Under the pieces are notes generated by a model that searched no databases, was not told the origin of the DNA, and worked only from the letters and a program-made list of their open reading frames with translations. From assembly GCF_900112495.1 (NCBI RefSeq), contig NZ_FOMA01000003.1:333510-397509 (forward strand): a stretch of 64,000 nucleotides of DNA, in the 5' to 3' direction. The position numbers and the translations under genes were made by a program. Position 1 is the stretch's first letter. Every line of letters starts with the position of its first letter. Origin of the DNA: Bacillus sp. OV322. Lineage in GTDB: Bacteria; Bacillota; Bacilli; Bacillales; DSM-1321. This document shows, in pieces, positions 9,505 to 18,178 of this stretch.

Positions 9505-9718
9505 CGCAAGTCCTCCTTTTTTATAAAGGCTCTAAGCACTATGCTGAGAGGAACATAGTACTTCTCTAATCAGAAGACAAGATCAGCAGAGCCGCTGCAA
9601 ACTAGTATGTGCATAATGGCTTCTTTTCATGAAAATCCCATTTGATAATTTCCCTGTTTTTTCCATGATCCTTTTCTGTTATTCTTGTTGTATAGCAGGC
9701 GGGAAGAAGGCGGGCAAA

Positions 9719-10246
9719 ATGAATGATTTCAAAACATGTCTTATTGTATTAGGGTTTTTCTTTCTTTTTGGATGCAGCCAGCTCCAGACTCAAACAGAAA
9801 GTGTGAAAAAAGGGGAAATGGGCTTTATAACAGATCTTCAGGATAAAAAGAGGGTACTGATTAAAAATACATATTATACGGTTTCAGATTCCACCTATCT
9901 TAAAGACACGAGCGGCAGAAAGCTGGACGTTAATGATTTGAAAATCGGAATGAAAGTAAAGCCCTGGTACACTGGAAGCATTAAGCATTCTCATTCTCCT
10001 CTTGCCAGCACAGAAGCTAAGCTCTTGCTTGTCCAAAACGACGAGGAAAGCTTTCGGGAGCAGCAGGCCGTGCTTTCCGCCATTAAAAAACTGAAAAAGG
10101 GAAAGAGCGAACGATTTCTGGTGAGGGATTTTTCTCATATACCTGAGGATAAGGTGTATGTCATTGAAATGATGCGCCGGTCAAATTTAGATACCTCCTT
10201 TACAGTAACAGTCAATGCGGCAGACTTCGAAGTCCTTTTTTATTAG
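9719..10246 (+). CDS. putative lipoprotein of unknown function
   Basis: A 175-residue protein with a lipoprotein signal: a charged start (MNDFK), a hydrophobic stretch and the lipobox-like FLFGC near residue 17. The mature part contains a segment (GEMGFITDLQDKKRVLIKN) that suggests a small beta-barrel like those in DUF3221-type Bacillus lipoproteins; this is only a resemblance. ATG 9719 was chosen because the earlier in-frame ATG would put the lipobox more than 45 residues from the start. A strong terminator follows. Function is unknown. Confidence 0.7.
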   Translation: MNDFKTCLIVLGFFFLFGCSQLQTQTESVKKGEMGFITDLQDKKRVLIKNTYYTVSDSTYLKDTSGRKLDVNDLKIGMKVKPWYTGSIKHSHSPLASTEAKLLLVQNDEESFREQQAVLSAIKKLKKGKSERFLVRDFSHIPEDKVYVIEMMRRSNLDTSFTVTVNAADFEVLFY

Positions 10247-10267
10247 CGGATACCAGTGCAGATCTTC

Positions 10268-10292
10268 CTCCCTGAAAAGGGAGTTTTTTTTT
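10268..10292 (+). terminator. intrinsic terminator
   Basis: The stem CTCCCT/AGGGAG (10268-10283, loop of four) is followed by nine T residues. It ends the lipoprotein gene. Confidence 0.85.
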
Positions 10293-10419
10293 GCGGCCAT
10301 TTCCAATCATCTGCCCGCAGGTTTTCTGCAGAAATATCTCAGCATTTTCCTGGAAAATTGGATATAACCGGAATGGAAGCTCAAAATGTAGAATTTTGAA
10401 GTAAAATTTCCATTGAACA

Positions 10420-10475
10420 CGAACGTGTATTCGATTAATATAATGGGTATACTAATGTAAGCGAACGTATATTCT
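10420..10475 (+). promoter_or_regulatory. two LexA (SOS) boxes around a promoter
   Basis: CGAACGTGTATTCG (10420-10433) and CGAACGTATATTCT (10462-10475) both resemble the Bacillus LexA operator CGAAC-N4-GTTCG, each with one or two differences. A TATAAT sequence at 10439-10444 and TATACT at 10448-10453 lie between them. Binding of LexA at either box would block transcription of the Y-family polymerase gene beginning at 10498. Confidence 0.85.
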
Positions 10476-10497
10476 TGTTGTTGGGTGGAGAAAGATC

Positions 10498-11754
10498 ATG
10501 GATTACAGATCAATGCCGAAAAAATCTATCATGTGCATCGATATTAAAAGTTTTTATGCAAGCTGCTCAGCTGTCATGCTCGGGCTGGATCCGCTGGAAT
10601 GCCATCTCGCTGTGGTAGGAAATCTGGAACGCTCCGGAAGTGTGGTGCTCGCCGCTTCTCCCAGGCTGAAAAAGGATTTTGGAATTAAGACCGGATCACG
10701 GATGTTTGAAATCCCGGATGATCCCCGGATTATCCTGACAGAGCCTAAAATGGCGGTATATCTGAGGATGTCTACAGAAATTACCCGCTTGTTCCATCGA
10801 TATGTGCCAAAGGAATCCATCCATGTGTACAGTGTCGACGAAAGCTTCCTGCAGGTGGACGGCGCCATGCCGCTGTGGGGGGATGCCAGGGAGATTGCCG
10901 AAAAGATAAGGAATGACATCGAACGGGAATTCCAGCTTCCATGTGCAATCGGGATTGGCCCCAACATGCTTTTAGCCAAACTGTGCCTGGATCTTGAAGC
11001 CAAGAAAACAGGCATCGCCGAATGGTCATATGAAGATGTAAAAACAAAGCTCTGGCCCGTTTCTCCCCTTAACGAAATGTGGGGAATTGGAAAACGCCTT
11101 CAAAAAACCTTAAATGGGATGGGCATCTTTACAGTGGGGCAGCTTGCCAATTATCCGCTCCATTTGCTGGAGGAAAAATTCGGCATTATGGGCAACCAGC
11201 TTTACCATCATGCATGGGGGATAGATCTTTCTGAAATTGGCGCACCGATCATGGAGGGGCAGGTGAGCTTTGGAAAAAGCCAGATTCTTCTTCGCGATTA
11301 TAAGGAAGAGGAAGAAGTGAAGCATGTGATGCTTGAAATATGCGAGGAGGTCGGAAGGAGGGCCCGGTCTTCACGCAAAGCAGGCAGGACGGTTAGCCTC
11401 GGGATCGGCTACAGCCGTGAGGAATTCGGAGGAGGCTTTCACCGGTCGAGATCCATTGACGAACCAACAAACATTACGATGGATCTATATGAAATCTGCC
11501 TGGAGCTTTTCCGGGAAAATTATGTTTCCAAAACAGTACGGAGCATATCTGTTACCTTATCCAATATCGTCGATGATAATGAAATGCAGCTGACATTGTT
11601 TGACTCATCACGCTGGAAAAAGAGGGACTTGGCTTATACAGTCGACCGTATCCGGAATAAATACGGCTCAAAAGCACTGCTAAGGGCTGTCTCCTATACA
11701 GCAGCTGGAACGGCTGTTTACCGCAGCAAGCTTCTAGGAGGCCATAAATCATAG
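10498..11754 (+). CDS. yqjW: Y-family DNA polymerase (YqjW/UvrX-like, PolY2)
   Basis: A 418-residue translesion DNA polymerase that copies damaged template. The catalytic palm motifs are MCIDIKSFYASC (residues about 11-22) and YSVDESFLQVD, and a helix-hairpin-helix thumb region contains MWGIGKRLQKTLNGMG. The length matches B. subtilis YqjW (PolY2). Two LexA boxes precede it and a YolD-family gene follows 49 bases downstream, the usual SOS cassette arrangement in Bacillus. The ATG at 10498 follows GGTGGAGAAAG. Confidence 0.92.
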   Translation: MDYRSMPKKSIMCIDIKSFYASCSAVMLGLDPLECHLAVVGNLERSGSVVLAASPRLKKDFGIKTGSRMFEIPDDPRIILTEPKMAVYLRMSTEITRLFHRYVPKESIHVYSVDESFLQVDGAMPLWGDAREIAEKIRNDIEREFQLPCAIGIGPNMLLAKLCLDLEAKKTGIAEWSYEDVKTKLWPVSPLNEMWGIGKRLQKTLNGMGIFTVGQLANYPLHLLEEKFGIMGNQLYHHAWGIDLSEIGAPIMEGQVSFGKSQILLRDYKEEEEVKHVMLEICEEVGRRARSSRKAGRTVSLGIGYSREEFGGGFHRSRSIDEPTNITMDLYEICLELFRENYVSKTVRSISVTLSNIVDDNEMQLTLFDSSRWKKRDLAYTVDRIRNKYGSKALLRAVSYTAAGTAVYRSKLLGGHKS

Positions 11755-11803
11755 TACAGCAAGCAATCATGAAAGATGCAGGATTTGTCAGGAGGGATAT
11801 GCA

Positions 11804-12133
11804 GTGATTCGAGATCGCGGAAAGATTAAATGGACATCAATGATGCTTCCGGAGCATGTGAAAATGCTTCGGGATTGGGAAAAGGAAGACACGTACGAAG
11901 AACAGATTGCTCTGGATGAACAGCAATTGGAAGAAATGAACATGGTGATGGGAGAAGCCATGGAAACCGGCAGGACGGTAACCATCACCCATTACGGCAA
12001 ACACAGATATGAACTATTGATCGGCACCATACATTATTACAATGAAAGCGGGCAAAAGCTGCATATAGTAGACCGGTTTCAGCAGGCTCACATAATCGGA
12101 ATCAGCCATATTGCAGATATAAGATTTACTTAA
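11804..12133 (+). CDS. yqjX: YolD-like family protein
   Basis: A 109-residue small protein of the YolD family, recognisable from IRDRGKIKWTSMMLPEHV at the start and the ITHYGKHRYELLIGTI core. YolD-like proteins occur beside Y-family polymerases in Bacillus and are thought to act with them in the SOS response, though the molecular role is not settled. The GTG start at 11804 has AGGAGGG nine bases upstream. It should be cotranscribed with the polymerase under LexA control. Confidence 0.88.
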   Translation: MIRDRGKIKWTSMMLPEHVKMLRDWEKEDTYEEQIALDEQQLEEMNMVMGEAMETGRTVTITHYGKHRYELLIGTIHYYNESGQKLHIVDRFQQAHIIGISHIADIRFT

Positions 12134-12225
12134 CGGGCAGTAAAGCGCGGAGGTCAAAGACGGCTGTACGTAAAAGCCCGATTGGCCAGCAGGACATCAG
12201 CCGTGGGAAATACCTTTTGCTTCAA

Positions 12226-12261
12226 GAAAAAAATAAGACCGCCCGGAAAAGAGACAGTCTT
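12226..12261 (-). terminator. terminator after CDGSH gene
   Basis: On the minus strand AAGACTG pairs with CGGTCTT around a G+C-rich interior, followed by a T run (the A run at 12226-12234 on the plus strand). Confidence 0.65.
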
Positions 12262-12270
12262 AAAGGCCGA

Positions 12271-12477
12271 TCAGCTTTCGGTTTTTACGCGCACACTGGA
12301 CTGGAATTTCCCTTTGTGGGAAGCGTCGCAGAAGGGCATATTCTTTGAAAGCCCGCAGCGGCAGAGAGAAAAGACAGGTTTCGTTTCAATTACATTGCCT
12401 TCGCCGTCCAATAGCTCAATATCTCCTGTCACTTTCAGGGAGCCATTATCGTTTACTTTAATTTGAACCTTTGACAA
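12271..12477 (-). CDS. CDGSH iron-sulfur domain protein
   Basis: A 68-residue protein carrying the CDGSH-type 2Fe-2S motif: CRCGLSKNMPFCDASHKG supplies three cysteines and one histidine (C-x-C-x2-S-x3-P-x-C-D-A-x-H), with alanine in place of the usual glycine. Such proteins carry electrons or clusters in the cytoplasm. TTG 12477 is the preferred start because AGAGGTG lies eight bases upstream; GTG 12486 would overlap that ribosome-binding site. It is divergent from the oxidoreductase gene at 12649. Confidence 0.9.
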   Translation of the reverse strand: MSKVQIKVNDNGSLKVTGDIELLDGEGNVIETKPVFSLCRCGLSKNMPFCDASHKGKFQSSVRVKTES

Positions 12478-12648
12478 ATTTATCACCTCTTTTCATAATC
12501 GTACCGGCAATCGGCCTTTTTTACAATACAGGATGGAAAAATTGGTGCATATGCTTTTGCCGGCATGCTCAAATGTTTTGGCATGCAGACAATAGGAAAT
12601 AAATAGTGTAATAGAAAAAAATAAAATCAGACATAGCAGGTGATAAGG

Positions 12649-13584
12649 ATGAAGGCGATTGTAATTGAACAATATGGCGGTAAAGAACAGCTGAAAGAGG
12701 CAGAGATGAAAAAGCCGGAAGCAGGAGAAAACGAGATCATCATTAAGCTTGAGGCGACCTCGATCAATCCGATTGACTGGAAGCTGCGTGAAGGCTATCT
12801 AAAGGAAATGCTTCCATTTGAATTTCCGATTATCCTTGGCTGGGATGCGGCAGGGACTGTCGATTCTATCGGATCGGGTGTAACAGATTTTAAGCCCGGG
12901 GACAGGGTATTTGCCAGGCCGGCTACAACAAACCGCGGAACATATGCAGAATATGTGGCAGTTGATGATATTCTTGTAGCGAAAATTCCGGATAATGTGA
13001 GCTTCGAAGAGGCTGCATCGATTCCGCTGGCTGGTTTGACAGCATACCAGGCATTATTTGATTTTGGGGAGGTAAAAGAAGACGATAAGGTTCTGATCCA
13101 TGCCGGGGCCGGTGGTGTTGGATCCCTTGCCATTCAGCTGGCAAAGAATGCAGGTGCCTATGTAGCGACGACAGCGGGAACCCAAAATGTGGAGTTCATG
13201 AAATCTCTTGGAGCGGATGAAGTGATTGATTATAAAAAACAGGATTTTGACAAAATCCTGCATGATTATGACTTTGTACTGGATTCCATGGGCGGAGAAA
13301 TTCAGGAAAAAAGCTTTTCCGTTCTTAAAGAAGGAGGAAAAATGCCTTCCCTGGTCAGTGAGCCTGATAAAGAAATCGCTGAAAAGAAAAAAATCAAAGC
13401 GGCTTCCATATGGCTTAACCCTAATGGCCAGCAGCTAGAAGAATTGGCGAAACTGATGGAAGAAGGAAAGCTGAAAGCCATCATTGGCGAAACATTCCCT
13501 TTGAGTGCTGAGGGTATCCGCCAGGCTCATGAGAAAAGCGAAAGCCATCATGCCAAAGGGAAGATTGTCATCAAGGCAAATTAA
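12649..13584 (+). CDS. zinc-independent NADP-dependent alcohol dehydrogenase/quinone reductase (MDR family)
   Basis: A 311-residue medium-chain dehydrogenase/reductase. The GroES-like N-terminal half contains ATSINPIDWKLREG, and the nucleotide-binding motif HAGAGGVGSLAIQLA is near residue 147. The catalytic zinc ligands of true alcohol dehydrogenases are not evident, which points to the quinone-oxidoreductase branch that reduces enones or quinones with NADPH. ATG 12649 has AGGTGA five bases upstream. It stands alone, and the substrate is unknown. Confidence 0.88.
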   Translation: MKAIVIEQYGGKEQLKEAEMKKPEAGENEIIIKLEATSINPIDWKLREGYLKEMLPFEFPIILGWDAAGTVDSIGSGVTDFKPGDRVFARPATTNRGTYAEYVAVDDILVAKIPDNVSFEEAASIPLAGLTAYQALFDFGEVKEDDKVLIHAGAGGVGSLAIQLAKNAGAYVATTAGTQNVEFMKSLGADEVIDYKKQDFDKILHDYDFVLDSMGGEIQEKSFSVLKEGGKMPSLVSEPDKEIAEKKKIKAASIWLNPNGQQLEELAKLMEEGKLKAIIGETFPLSAEGIRQAHEKSESHHAKGKIVIKAN

Positions 13585-13641
13585 TAAACGGCGACAGTTT
13601 AAAAAGATAGAAAATACGGCAAATGTTTAAGAGAGAAGAGT

Positions 13642-13668
13642 GGCCCGGTCATTAGATCGGGCCTTATT
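13642..13668 (+). terminator. intrinsic terminator
   Basis: A nine-pair stem, GGCCCGGTC (13642-13650) with GATCGGGCC (13655-13663), and a loop ATTA, with a short T-rich tail, follows the MDR gene. Confidence 0.75.
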
Positions 13669-14011
13669 AATATGCTGCAGGAACAATATGTAATGAAGAT
13701 GATTTCTTACTGCGTACTTGCTATATACCTTCACAGGAATACGATTAGTCTCCCGCATTGTACTTTTTGCAGGGAATTAAATAAGTTTAATAATATTAAA
13801 AAAGTTAATTTTGTTTTATTGGTATTATTGTAATTTTTTGGAATATGCATTATATTTATTTTAGACGATTTTCATCCATAAAACCGTTGTTCAGTAAAGA
13901 AGGTCTGATGGCCTTTTTTTACTTTAACTGTAATTAAAACAAACATTAGTCAGGAAAAGTGCTGCTATCATTTATCTTAATTATAAATATAGTCATTTTG
14001 AAGGGGATTTC
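13669..14011. other. AT-rich intergenic region
   Basis: There is no gene. The region is strongly AT-rich around 13775-13870. A second hairpin, AAGGTC/GGCCTT with a run of seven T residues (13900-13920), looks like another intrinsic terminator. The stretch between the two hairpins codes for nothing I recognise. Confidence 0.5.
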
Positions 14012-14374
14012 ATGAAGAAGATTACTTCAATTTTATGTTTATTAATATTATTAACGGGCTGCATTGGACCGGGATTATCGGATTCTGAACATAAGATTAC
14101 TGAAAAATACTTGCTGATTAAGAATGGCAGCAATAAATCTATCTTAGTTAAAAGAGTAAATGGTTCGGAATTTAAAGAATTAAAAATTCTAGTTCCCGAT
14201 ACTGTTATCTCAACAGCCGTACATAATGGCTGCATTTTTGCTAAGCAGCAAAATTACAGTTTGGAAGAACATAAGCTGGATAAATCTCAAAACTACTATT
14301 GGATCATATCAATTTCTTCAGAACATGTTGTGGGGCCTTTGAGTCTCGAAAAAATTCACCTATATTTTAAATGA
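14012..14374 (+). CDS. hypothetical lipoprotein
   Basis: A 120-residue protein with a clear lipoprotein signal peptide: MKK, a hydrophobic core and the lipobox LLTGC with the cysteine at residue 17. The rest shows no domain I recognise. AAGGGG precedes ATG 14012 by seven bases. The gene is more AT-rich than its neighbours and is an isolated single gene, so recent acquisition is possible. Function is unknown. Confidence 0.72.
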   Translation: MKKITSILCLLILLTGCIGPGLSDSEHKITEKYLLIKNGSNKSILVKRVNGSEFKELKILVPDTVISTAVHNGCIFAKQQNYSLEEHKLDKSQNYYWIISISSEHVVGPLSLEKIHLYFK

Positions 14375-14484
14375 TTTAGAGATAGGTTCTGAGGTTAAAT
14401 GGGTAAATAATAATATGCTGAAAATGTAAGAAAATGAAGATATACTTATATAATATATGATAGGTCTATGCTGGGAGGTGCATG

Positions 14485-14817
14485 ATGAAGATTGAATGGA
14501 CAGAGGCAGCCATGAAAAAGATCCAGGAAAAATTAAATGGAACAAAAGGATTTCTCAAGCTTAAATACGATACCGACGGATGCGGCTGCGTGGTCAGCGG
14601 CGTTACAGCACTATGGCTCGTTGATGAAATCGATGAGGAAGACATAAAAACAGAAACAAGCATTGGAGATATTTATCTGGAAAGATCCAAACTGATCTTT
14701 TTGGACGAAAGCATGAAAGTCGACTTTTCTCCTGAGGCAAATAGCTTTATGCTGAAAACATCAAATGAAATCCTGAACCCGCGGCTCGGCTTCTATAACC
14801 GTACCGCAGTAAAATAA
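14485..14817 (+). CDS. yqkB: HesB-like iron-sulfur biosynthesis family protein YqkB
   Basis: A 110-residue cytoplasmic protein resembling B. subtilis YqkB, a HesB-like fold protein. DTDGCGCVVSG carries two cysteines where A-type carriers have a ligand, but the C-terminal CxC of true A-type proteins is absent, so cluster binding is unproven. ATG 14485 is six bases from GGGAGG and is preferred to ATG 14482, which is only three bases away. A strong terminator follows at once. Confidence 0.82.
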   Translation: MKIEWTEAAMKKIQEKLNGTKGFLKLKYDTDGCGCVVSGVTALWLVDEIDEEDIKTETSIGDIYLERSKLIFLDESMKVDFSPEANSFMLKTSNEILNPRLGFYNRTAVK

Positions 14818-14818
14818 G

Positions 14819-14858
14819 AAAAAGCGAAGGCTCCAGTTGGAGAAACCTTCGCTTTTTC
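14819..14858 (+). terminator. intrinsic terminator (bidirectional)
   Basis: AAAGCGAAGG (14821-14830) pairs with CCTTCGCTTT (14846-14855), with an inner CTCCA/TGGAG stem and T run. It can serve yqkB and the converging phosphatase gene. Confidence 0.88.
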
Positions 14859-14877
14859 TATTATGAGCAGTAAATTT

Positions 14878-15492
14878 TTATTGTTTCATATGGGTTGTAT
14901 CATATTTATATACAACCTCGATGAACTTATTGTTTACTTTAACCAAAGTCAAGCTTGCTGACGGTATGGCTGGTGTTGACCATAGGTTTTCAAGTGTGTT
15001 TTTTTCAAAGTAATTCATTAAAAGTTTAAGTGCAATAGAATGTGTCACTATAAGGACATTTTCAAATGGATGCTGATTAATAATATTTTGAACGGTCTTC
15101 ACCATTCTTTCTTGGACATGAACAAATGGCTCTACAGTGTTATGAGAAAAAAGATGAGGCGTTTTCCAAAAAGATAACCATTCTTCAGGGTTTTTCTTTT
15201 CATTTTCCTCAAAAGTCTTACCTTCCCAATTTCCAAAAGACAGTTCTCTTAAATGATTATATGCAATTACATCAAGAGGTTTTTCACCTCTAATTATTTC
15301 GGCAGTGTGAATCGCCCTGTTGCTTGAACTTGAATAGATAGCATCCAATGAAACATCCGATAATCTCTCCGCCAATTGCTTTGCCTGTTTTATTCCTCTA
15401 TCAGTTAAGGGAGAGTCTTTCCAACCTTGCATAAGTTTCTTAGTATTCCAAACAGTTTCTCCGTGTCGTGTAAGATATAATTGTGTACTCAT
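14878..15492 (-). CDS. histidine phosphatase family protein
   Basis: A 204-residue phosphatase of the phosphoglycerate mutase-like superfamily. The phosphoenzyme motif TRHGETVWN is at residues 8-16, and the second catalytic histidine is in IVTHSIAL. It dephosphorylates a small molecule or a protein that cannot be named from sequence; cobalamin-pathway CobC and general phosphatases are relatives. The gene is more AT-rich than its neighbours, and its ATG overlaps the stop of an upstream gene remnant (15489-15614). Confidence 0.86.
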   Translation of the reverse strand: MSTQLYLTRHGETVWNTKKLMQGWKDSPLTDRGIKQAKQLAERLSDVSLDAIYSSSSNRAIHTAEIIRGEKPLDVIAYNHLRELSFGNWEGKTFEENEKKNPEEWLSFWKTPHLFSHNTVEPFVHVQERMVKTVQNIINQHPFENVLIVTHSIALKLLMNYFEKNTLENLWSTPAIPSASLTLVKVNNKFIEVVYKYDTTHMKQ

Positions 15493-15614
15493 TTCTTTTC
15501 CCCATTTTTTCTTCTCTCTGCCGTTTGTTCTTTTTCGAGTAAAGCCTTTAGCTCAAAAATATATACTCTTTCAGCGATGCCAATTTCCTGTTCAGGAATT
15601 TGTAAAAAAGAGTT
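15489..15614 (-). pseudogene. C-terminal remnant of an unknown gene, cut by a repeat block
   Basis: On the minus strand an open frame of about 41 codons, ending EQTAERRKNGEKK and stop TGA at 15491-15489, overlaps the phosphatase ATG in an ATGA arrangement typical of coupled genes. It includes the protein-like EQEIGIAERVYIFELKALL. Upstream it is closed by a stop exactly where the family A repeat begins, and it has no start codon with a ribosome-binding site. I infer that the 5' part of the gene was lost. The family is not recognised. Confidence 0.5.
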
Positions 15615-15832
15615 TTGTACTCAGAAGGCAAAGAACGCTTCCTAGGCCAAAACCCTATTTGCTTAGTCTCTGATCCTATGAACAAAGCGCTTGCGCTTTT
15701 TTATTTAATCCAGCTTCAGCGCTTAGCCTCTCGAGGTCATAAGTCACGCAAGAATTGAAGGCAAAGAGCGCCTTCTATTCTTACGCGTCTTATGCTGGTC
15801 GAGGCTGGACAGGCGCTTGCGCTTTTTTATTT
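15610..15832. repeat. intergenic repeat family A, double copy
   Basis: The block holds two GCGCTTGCGC-T(n) cores, at 15686-15702 and 15812-15827, with AGAAGGCAAAGAACGC and CCAAAACCCTATTTGCTTAG nearly identical to the copy at 2546-2595. It fills the gap between the phosphatase-gene remnant and the end of yqkD. The core hairpins with T runs point in the plus direction. Confidence 0.75.
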
Positions 15833-16735
15833 AAACACCAGTTCTTTTAAAAATTGGTCGATTGCTTCTTGGTATTCTTGGCTATTTTCGTTATAGGATT
15901 GGGCGTGTGCTCCGTATGGTGCGAGGTAGAGCTGTTTAGGGCCTGTTTTTTCCTGGTACAGTTTTTTTGTCATGTCAGCGGGAATGAATGTATCCGGCAG
16001 GCTATGGATAAAGAGGACCGGCTTTTTAATGTTTTTGATAACAGAAATCGGCGAAACCTCGCTTGTCCAGTAGCCGTCGCGTATTTTAATAAAAGTCCTG
16101 CCAATGGGAAGAATCGTCCAGGATGGAAGTTTGACTTCTTTTTTGATCTGATGCTTCAACTGGTCCTCGAAATCAGAAAAAGGACAGTCTGCAATATAAA
16201 AGTCACATGCATCCTCGAGCATGCCGGCATACAGCAGCAGTGTGGCAGCACCCATGGATTCTCCGTGGATTCCAATAGTGATGTCGGGTCCCTTCCGGCT
16301 TTTTAGTTCATCCACAACAGCTTTCAAATCGAATTTCTCATAATGGCCATAGCTGCTCGTTTTTCCCCCGGATTCACCATGCCGCCGGTGGTCGTAAATA
16401 ACCGCATTGAATCCGCGCTTAAGAAAGATGTTCATATATTTAATGGAATTTATTTTATTTTCGGTAACTCCATGAGAAATAATGATCCATTTGTCTGTGT
16501 TGTTCGGTTCTATGAACAGGCATTTTAAGCCGTAGCCAGACGGAGAATTAATAGTAATCTCACTTTTTGGCAATTCAGCGAAGTGCTTCATATCAAGCCT
16601 TTTTGCTGTAATCTCTCTGTTTTGGATAAAATCTTCTTCTTTTTTCTTCATATACATGATCCGATTGGAAAAATACATGCCGGCACCCATCGTATAGACA
16701 GCCATGCCTGCAGCTGCAGCCCACCACTTTTTCAT
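15827..16735 (-). CDS. yqkD: alpha/beta hydrolase (YqkD family)
   Basis: A 302-residue membrane-anchored hydrolase. Residues about 3-25 form an N-terminal hydrophobic anchor. The nucleophile elbow is GESMGA (G-x-S-x-G), the oxyanion region is IISHGVTEN, and the catalytic acid and histidine are near LPDTFIPADM and GAHAQS. The natural substrate is unknown. ATG 16735 follows GGGAGGTCAAT; the longer frame upstream lacks a ribosome-binding site. It is divergent from yqkE, as in B. subtilis. Confidence 0.88.
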   Translation of the reverse strand: MKKWWAAAAGMAVYTMGAGMYFSNRIMYMKKKEEDFIQNREITAKRLDMKHFAELPKSEITINSPSGYGLKCLFIEPNNTDKWIIISHGVTENKINSIKYMNIFLKRGFNAVIYDHRRHGESGGKTSSYGHYEKFDLKAVVDELKSRKGPDITIGIHGESMGAATLLLYAGMLEDACDFYIADCPFSDFEDQLKHQIKKEVKLPSWTILPIGRTFIKIRDGYWTSEVSPISVIKNIKKPVLFIHSLPDTFIPADMTKKLYQEKTGPKQLYLAPYGAHAQSYNENSQEYQEAIDQFLKELVFK

Positions 16736-16872
16736 ATTGACCTCCCAAGAGACATTTTTATTCCTTATTATATACACGGCGTGTGCGGAGAGCCAACTCC
16801 AAAAATGTCTGATATAACCAGCAGGGCAAGACATGATATAATATTTGTGAAGATGGTAAGGGGGTCATAAGA

Positions 16873-17136
16873 ATGAAAAAGAAAACTTCAGGAAGAAATA
16901 ATCAAAGAAAACCTGAAAGAGAGCAGGCCAATGATTCATTAAGGCTTGGTGATTTCATCAACGGTGATATTATGTCAAAGCTCCGTGAAAAACAAAAAGA
17001 GCTGGCAGATGCGGAAAGTGCAAAAAAAGAAGCAGAAGAAGCAAAAAAGAAGGAAGAACGCAGACTGCGCGAAAAAAACAAATCCTTCGAGGAGCTGCTT
17101 AATGAAAGCAGCACAGACTGGAAGAACTTTAAATAA
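16873..17136 (+). CDS. yqkE: YqkE family protein (DUF3886)
   Basis: An 87-residue, highly charged protein. Residues about 38-70 are almost all Lys, Glu, Ala and Arg and should form a long helix or coiled coil. The end, SFEELLNESSTDWKNFK, is typical of the YqkE family. No enzymatic motif or membrane segment is present, and function is unknown. GGGGGT precedes ATG 16873 by eight bases. The neighbouring yqkD and yqkF genes give the same context as in B. subtilis. Confidence 0.85.
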   Translation: MKKKTSGRNNQRKPEREQANDSLRLGDFINGDIMSKLREKQKELADAESAKKEAEEAKKKEERRLREKNKSFEELLNESSTDWKNFK

Positions 17137-17138
17137 TG

Positions 17139-17181
17139 TAAAACGGGCAATGACTTGGGAAAAAGTCATTGCCCGTTTTAC
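17139..17181. terminator. bidirectional terminator between yqkE and yqkF
   Basis: An almost perfect 16-bp inverted repeat, AAAACGGGCAATGACT with AGTCATTGCCCGTTTT, is flanked by A and T runs, so it can stop transcription from both converging genes. Confidence 0.9.
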
Positions 17182-17197
17182 ATTTTGCTTTAATCTG

Positions 17198-18121
17198 CTA
17201 CATATCCCGGTGTGCTTCATATTTGCTTGATTTGGTCAGTTCTTTCAATAGGACAATTTCCTCTTCTGTAAGAGATTGCGCTCTGGCTGCCCGGCAATTC
17301 TGCTGAAGCTGCTCAACCGTGCTGGCTCCAGGGATGACAGAGGCCACCGCTTTATGCGAAAGCACATACTGCAGGGCAGTTTCATTAAGGTTTCTAGGAG
17401 AAAGCTTTTCCTTAATGCCAGGCAAAATGTCTTTCAATTCTTCATAGCTGTAATCCAGATATCCGTTCTCCTTGATGCTGCTTGAGGCCTTGTCAAGCAT
17501 CTTATCACTCAGCAGGCCTTTTGCAACAGGGCCTCTGGCTATCATACTGATCCCGTTATCGATCAGCAGGTTCATCCATTCTTCTGGCCGCCGGTCAAGA
17601 AGGCTGTATTGCATCATAACAGAAGAAATAGAAGATTTCTCTGCGTATTGCCTAATCACATTCGGGCGGATGGAGGAAATCCCGTAGTGCCTGATAAGGC
17701 CTTCCGCTTTAAGCTCTTCAAAGGCTCCGATCACCCCGTCTATATCATCTTCCATTGTGCCGCCGTGCAGCTGATAAAGATCAATATAGTCGGTGCCGAG
17801 CCTTTTAAGGCTGTCTTTCACGGCAGATTTAAGGTAACTTGGTGATGCATCCCAATGCCAGCTGTCTTTGGATTCATTCCAGCGGTTGCCTGCCTTTGTG
17901 GCGATTACCACCTGATCCCGGACTTTCTTAAGTGCATGTCCGGCAATTTCTTCATTCGTGCCAAAATCATATAAATCCGCTGTATCAAAATAATTTATGC
18001 CTTCATCAATTGCGGCCGAAATAATGGTTTCCGCCTGTTTTTTATCCGTGCCAAGCGACATGCAGCCGAGTCCTATTTCTGAAACAAGCAAATCGGAATT
18101 CCCCAATTTTCTCTTTCTCAA
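17198..18121 (-). CDS. yqkF: aldo/keto reductase (YqkF family)
   Basis: A 307-residue NADPH-dependent oxidoreductase with the (beta/alpha)8 AKR fold. Visible motifs are GLGCMSLGT, the catalytic Asp-Tyr pair in FDTADLYDFG, the Lys in VIATKAG, and the His in YQLHG. Physiological substrate is unknown. The start is TTG 18121, with AAAGGAG about ten bases upstream. The gene sits between yqkE and mciZ, as in B. subtilis. Confidence 0.92.
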   Translation of the reverse strand: MRKRKLGNSDLLVSEIGLGCMSLGTDKKQAETIISAAIDEGINYFDTADLYDFGTNEEIAGHALKKVRDQVVIATKAGNRWNESKDSWHWDASPSYLKSAVKDSLKRLGTDYIDLYQLHGGTMEDDIDGVIGAFEELKAEGLIRHYGISSIRPNVIRQYAEKSSISSVMMQYSLLDRRPEEWMNLLIDNGISMIARGPVAKGLLSDKMLDKASSSIKENGYLDYSYEELKDILPGIKEKLSPRNLNETALQYVLSHKAVASVIPGASTVEQLQQNCRAARAQSLTEEEIVLLKELTKSSKYEAHRDM

Positions 18122-18178
18122 TGCGCTCCACTCCTTTATATTACTTGCTATTTATATTGTAAAGGAGCGGGGTGACAA

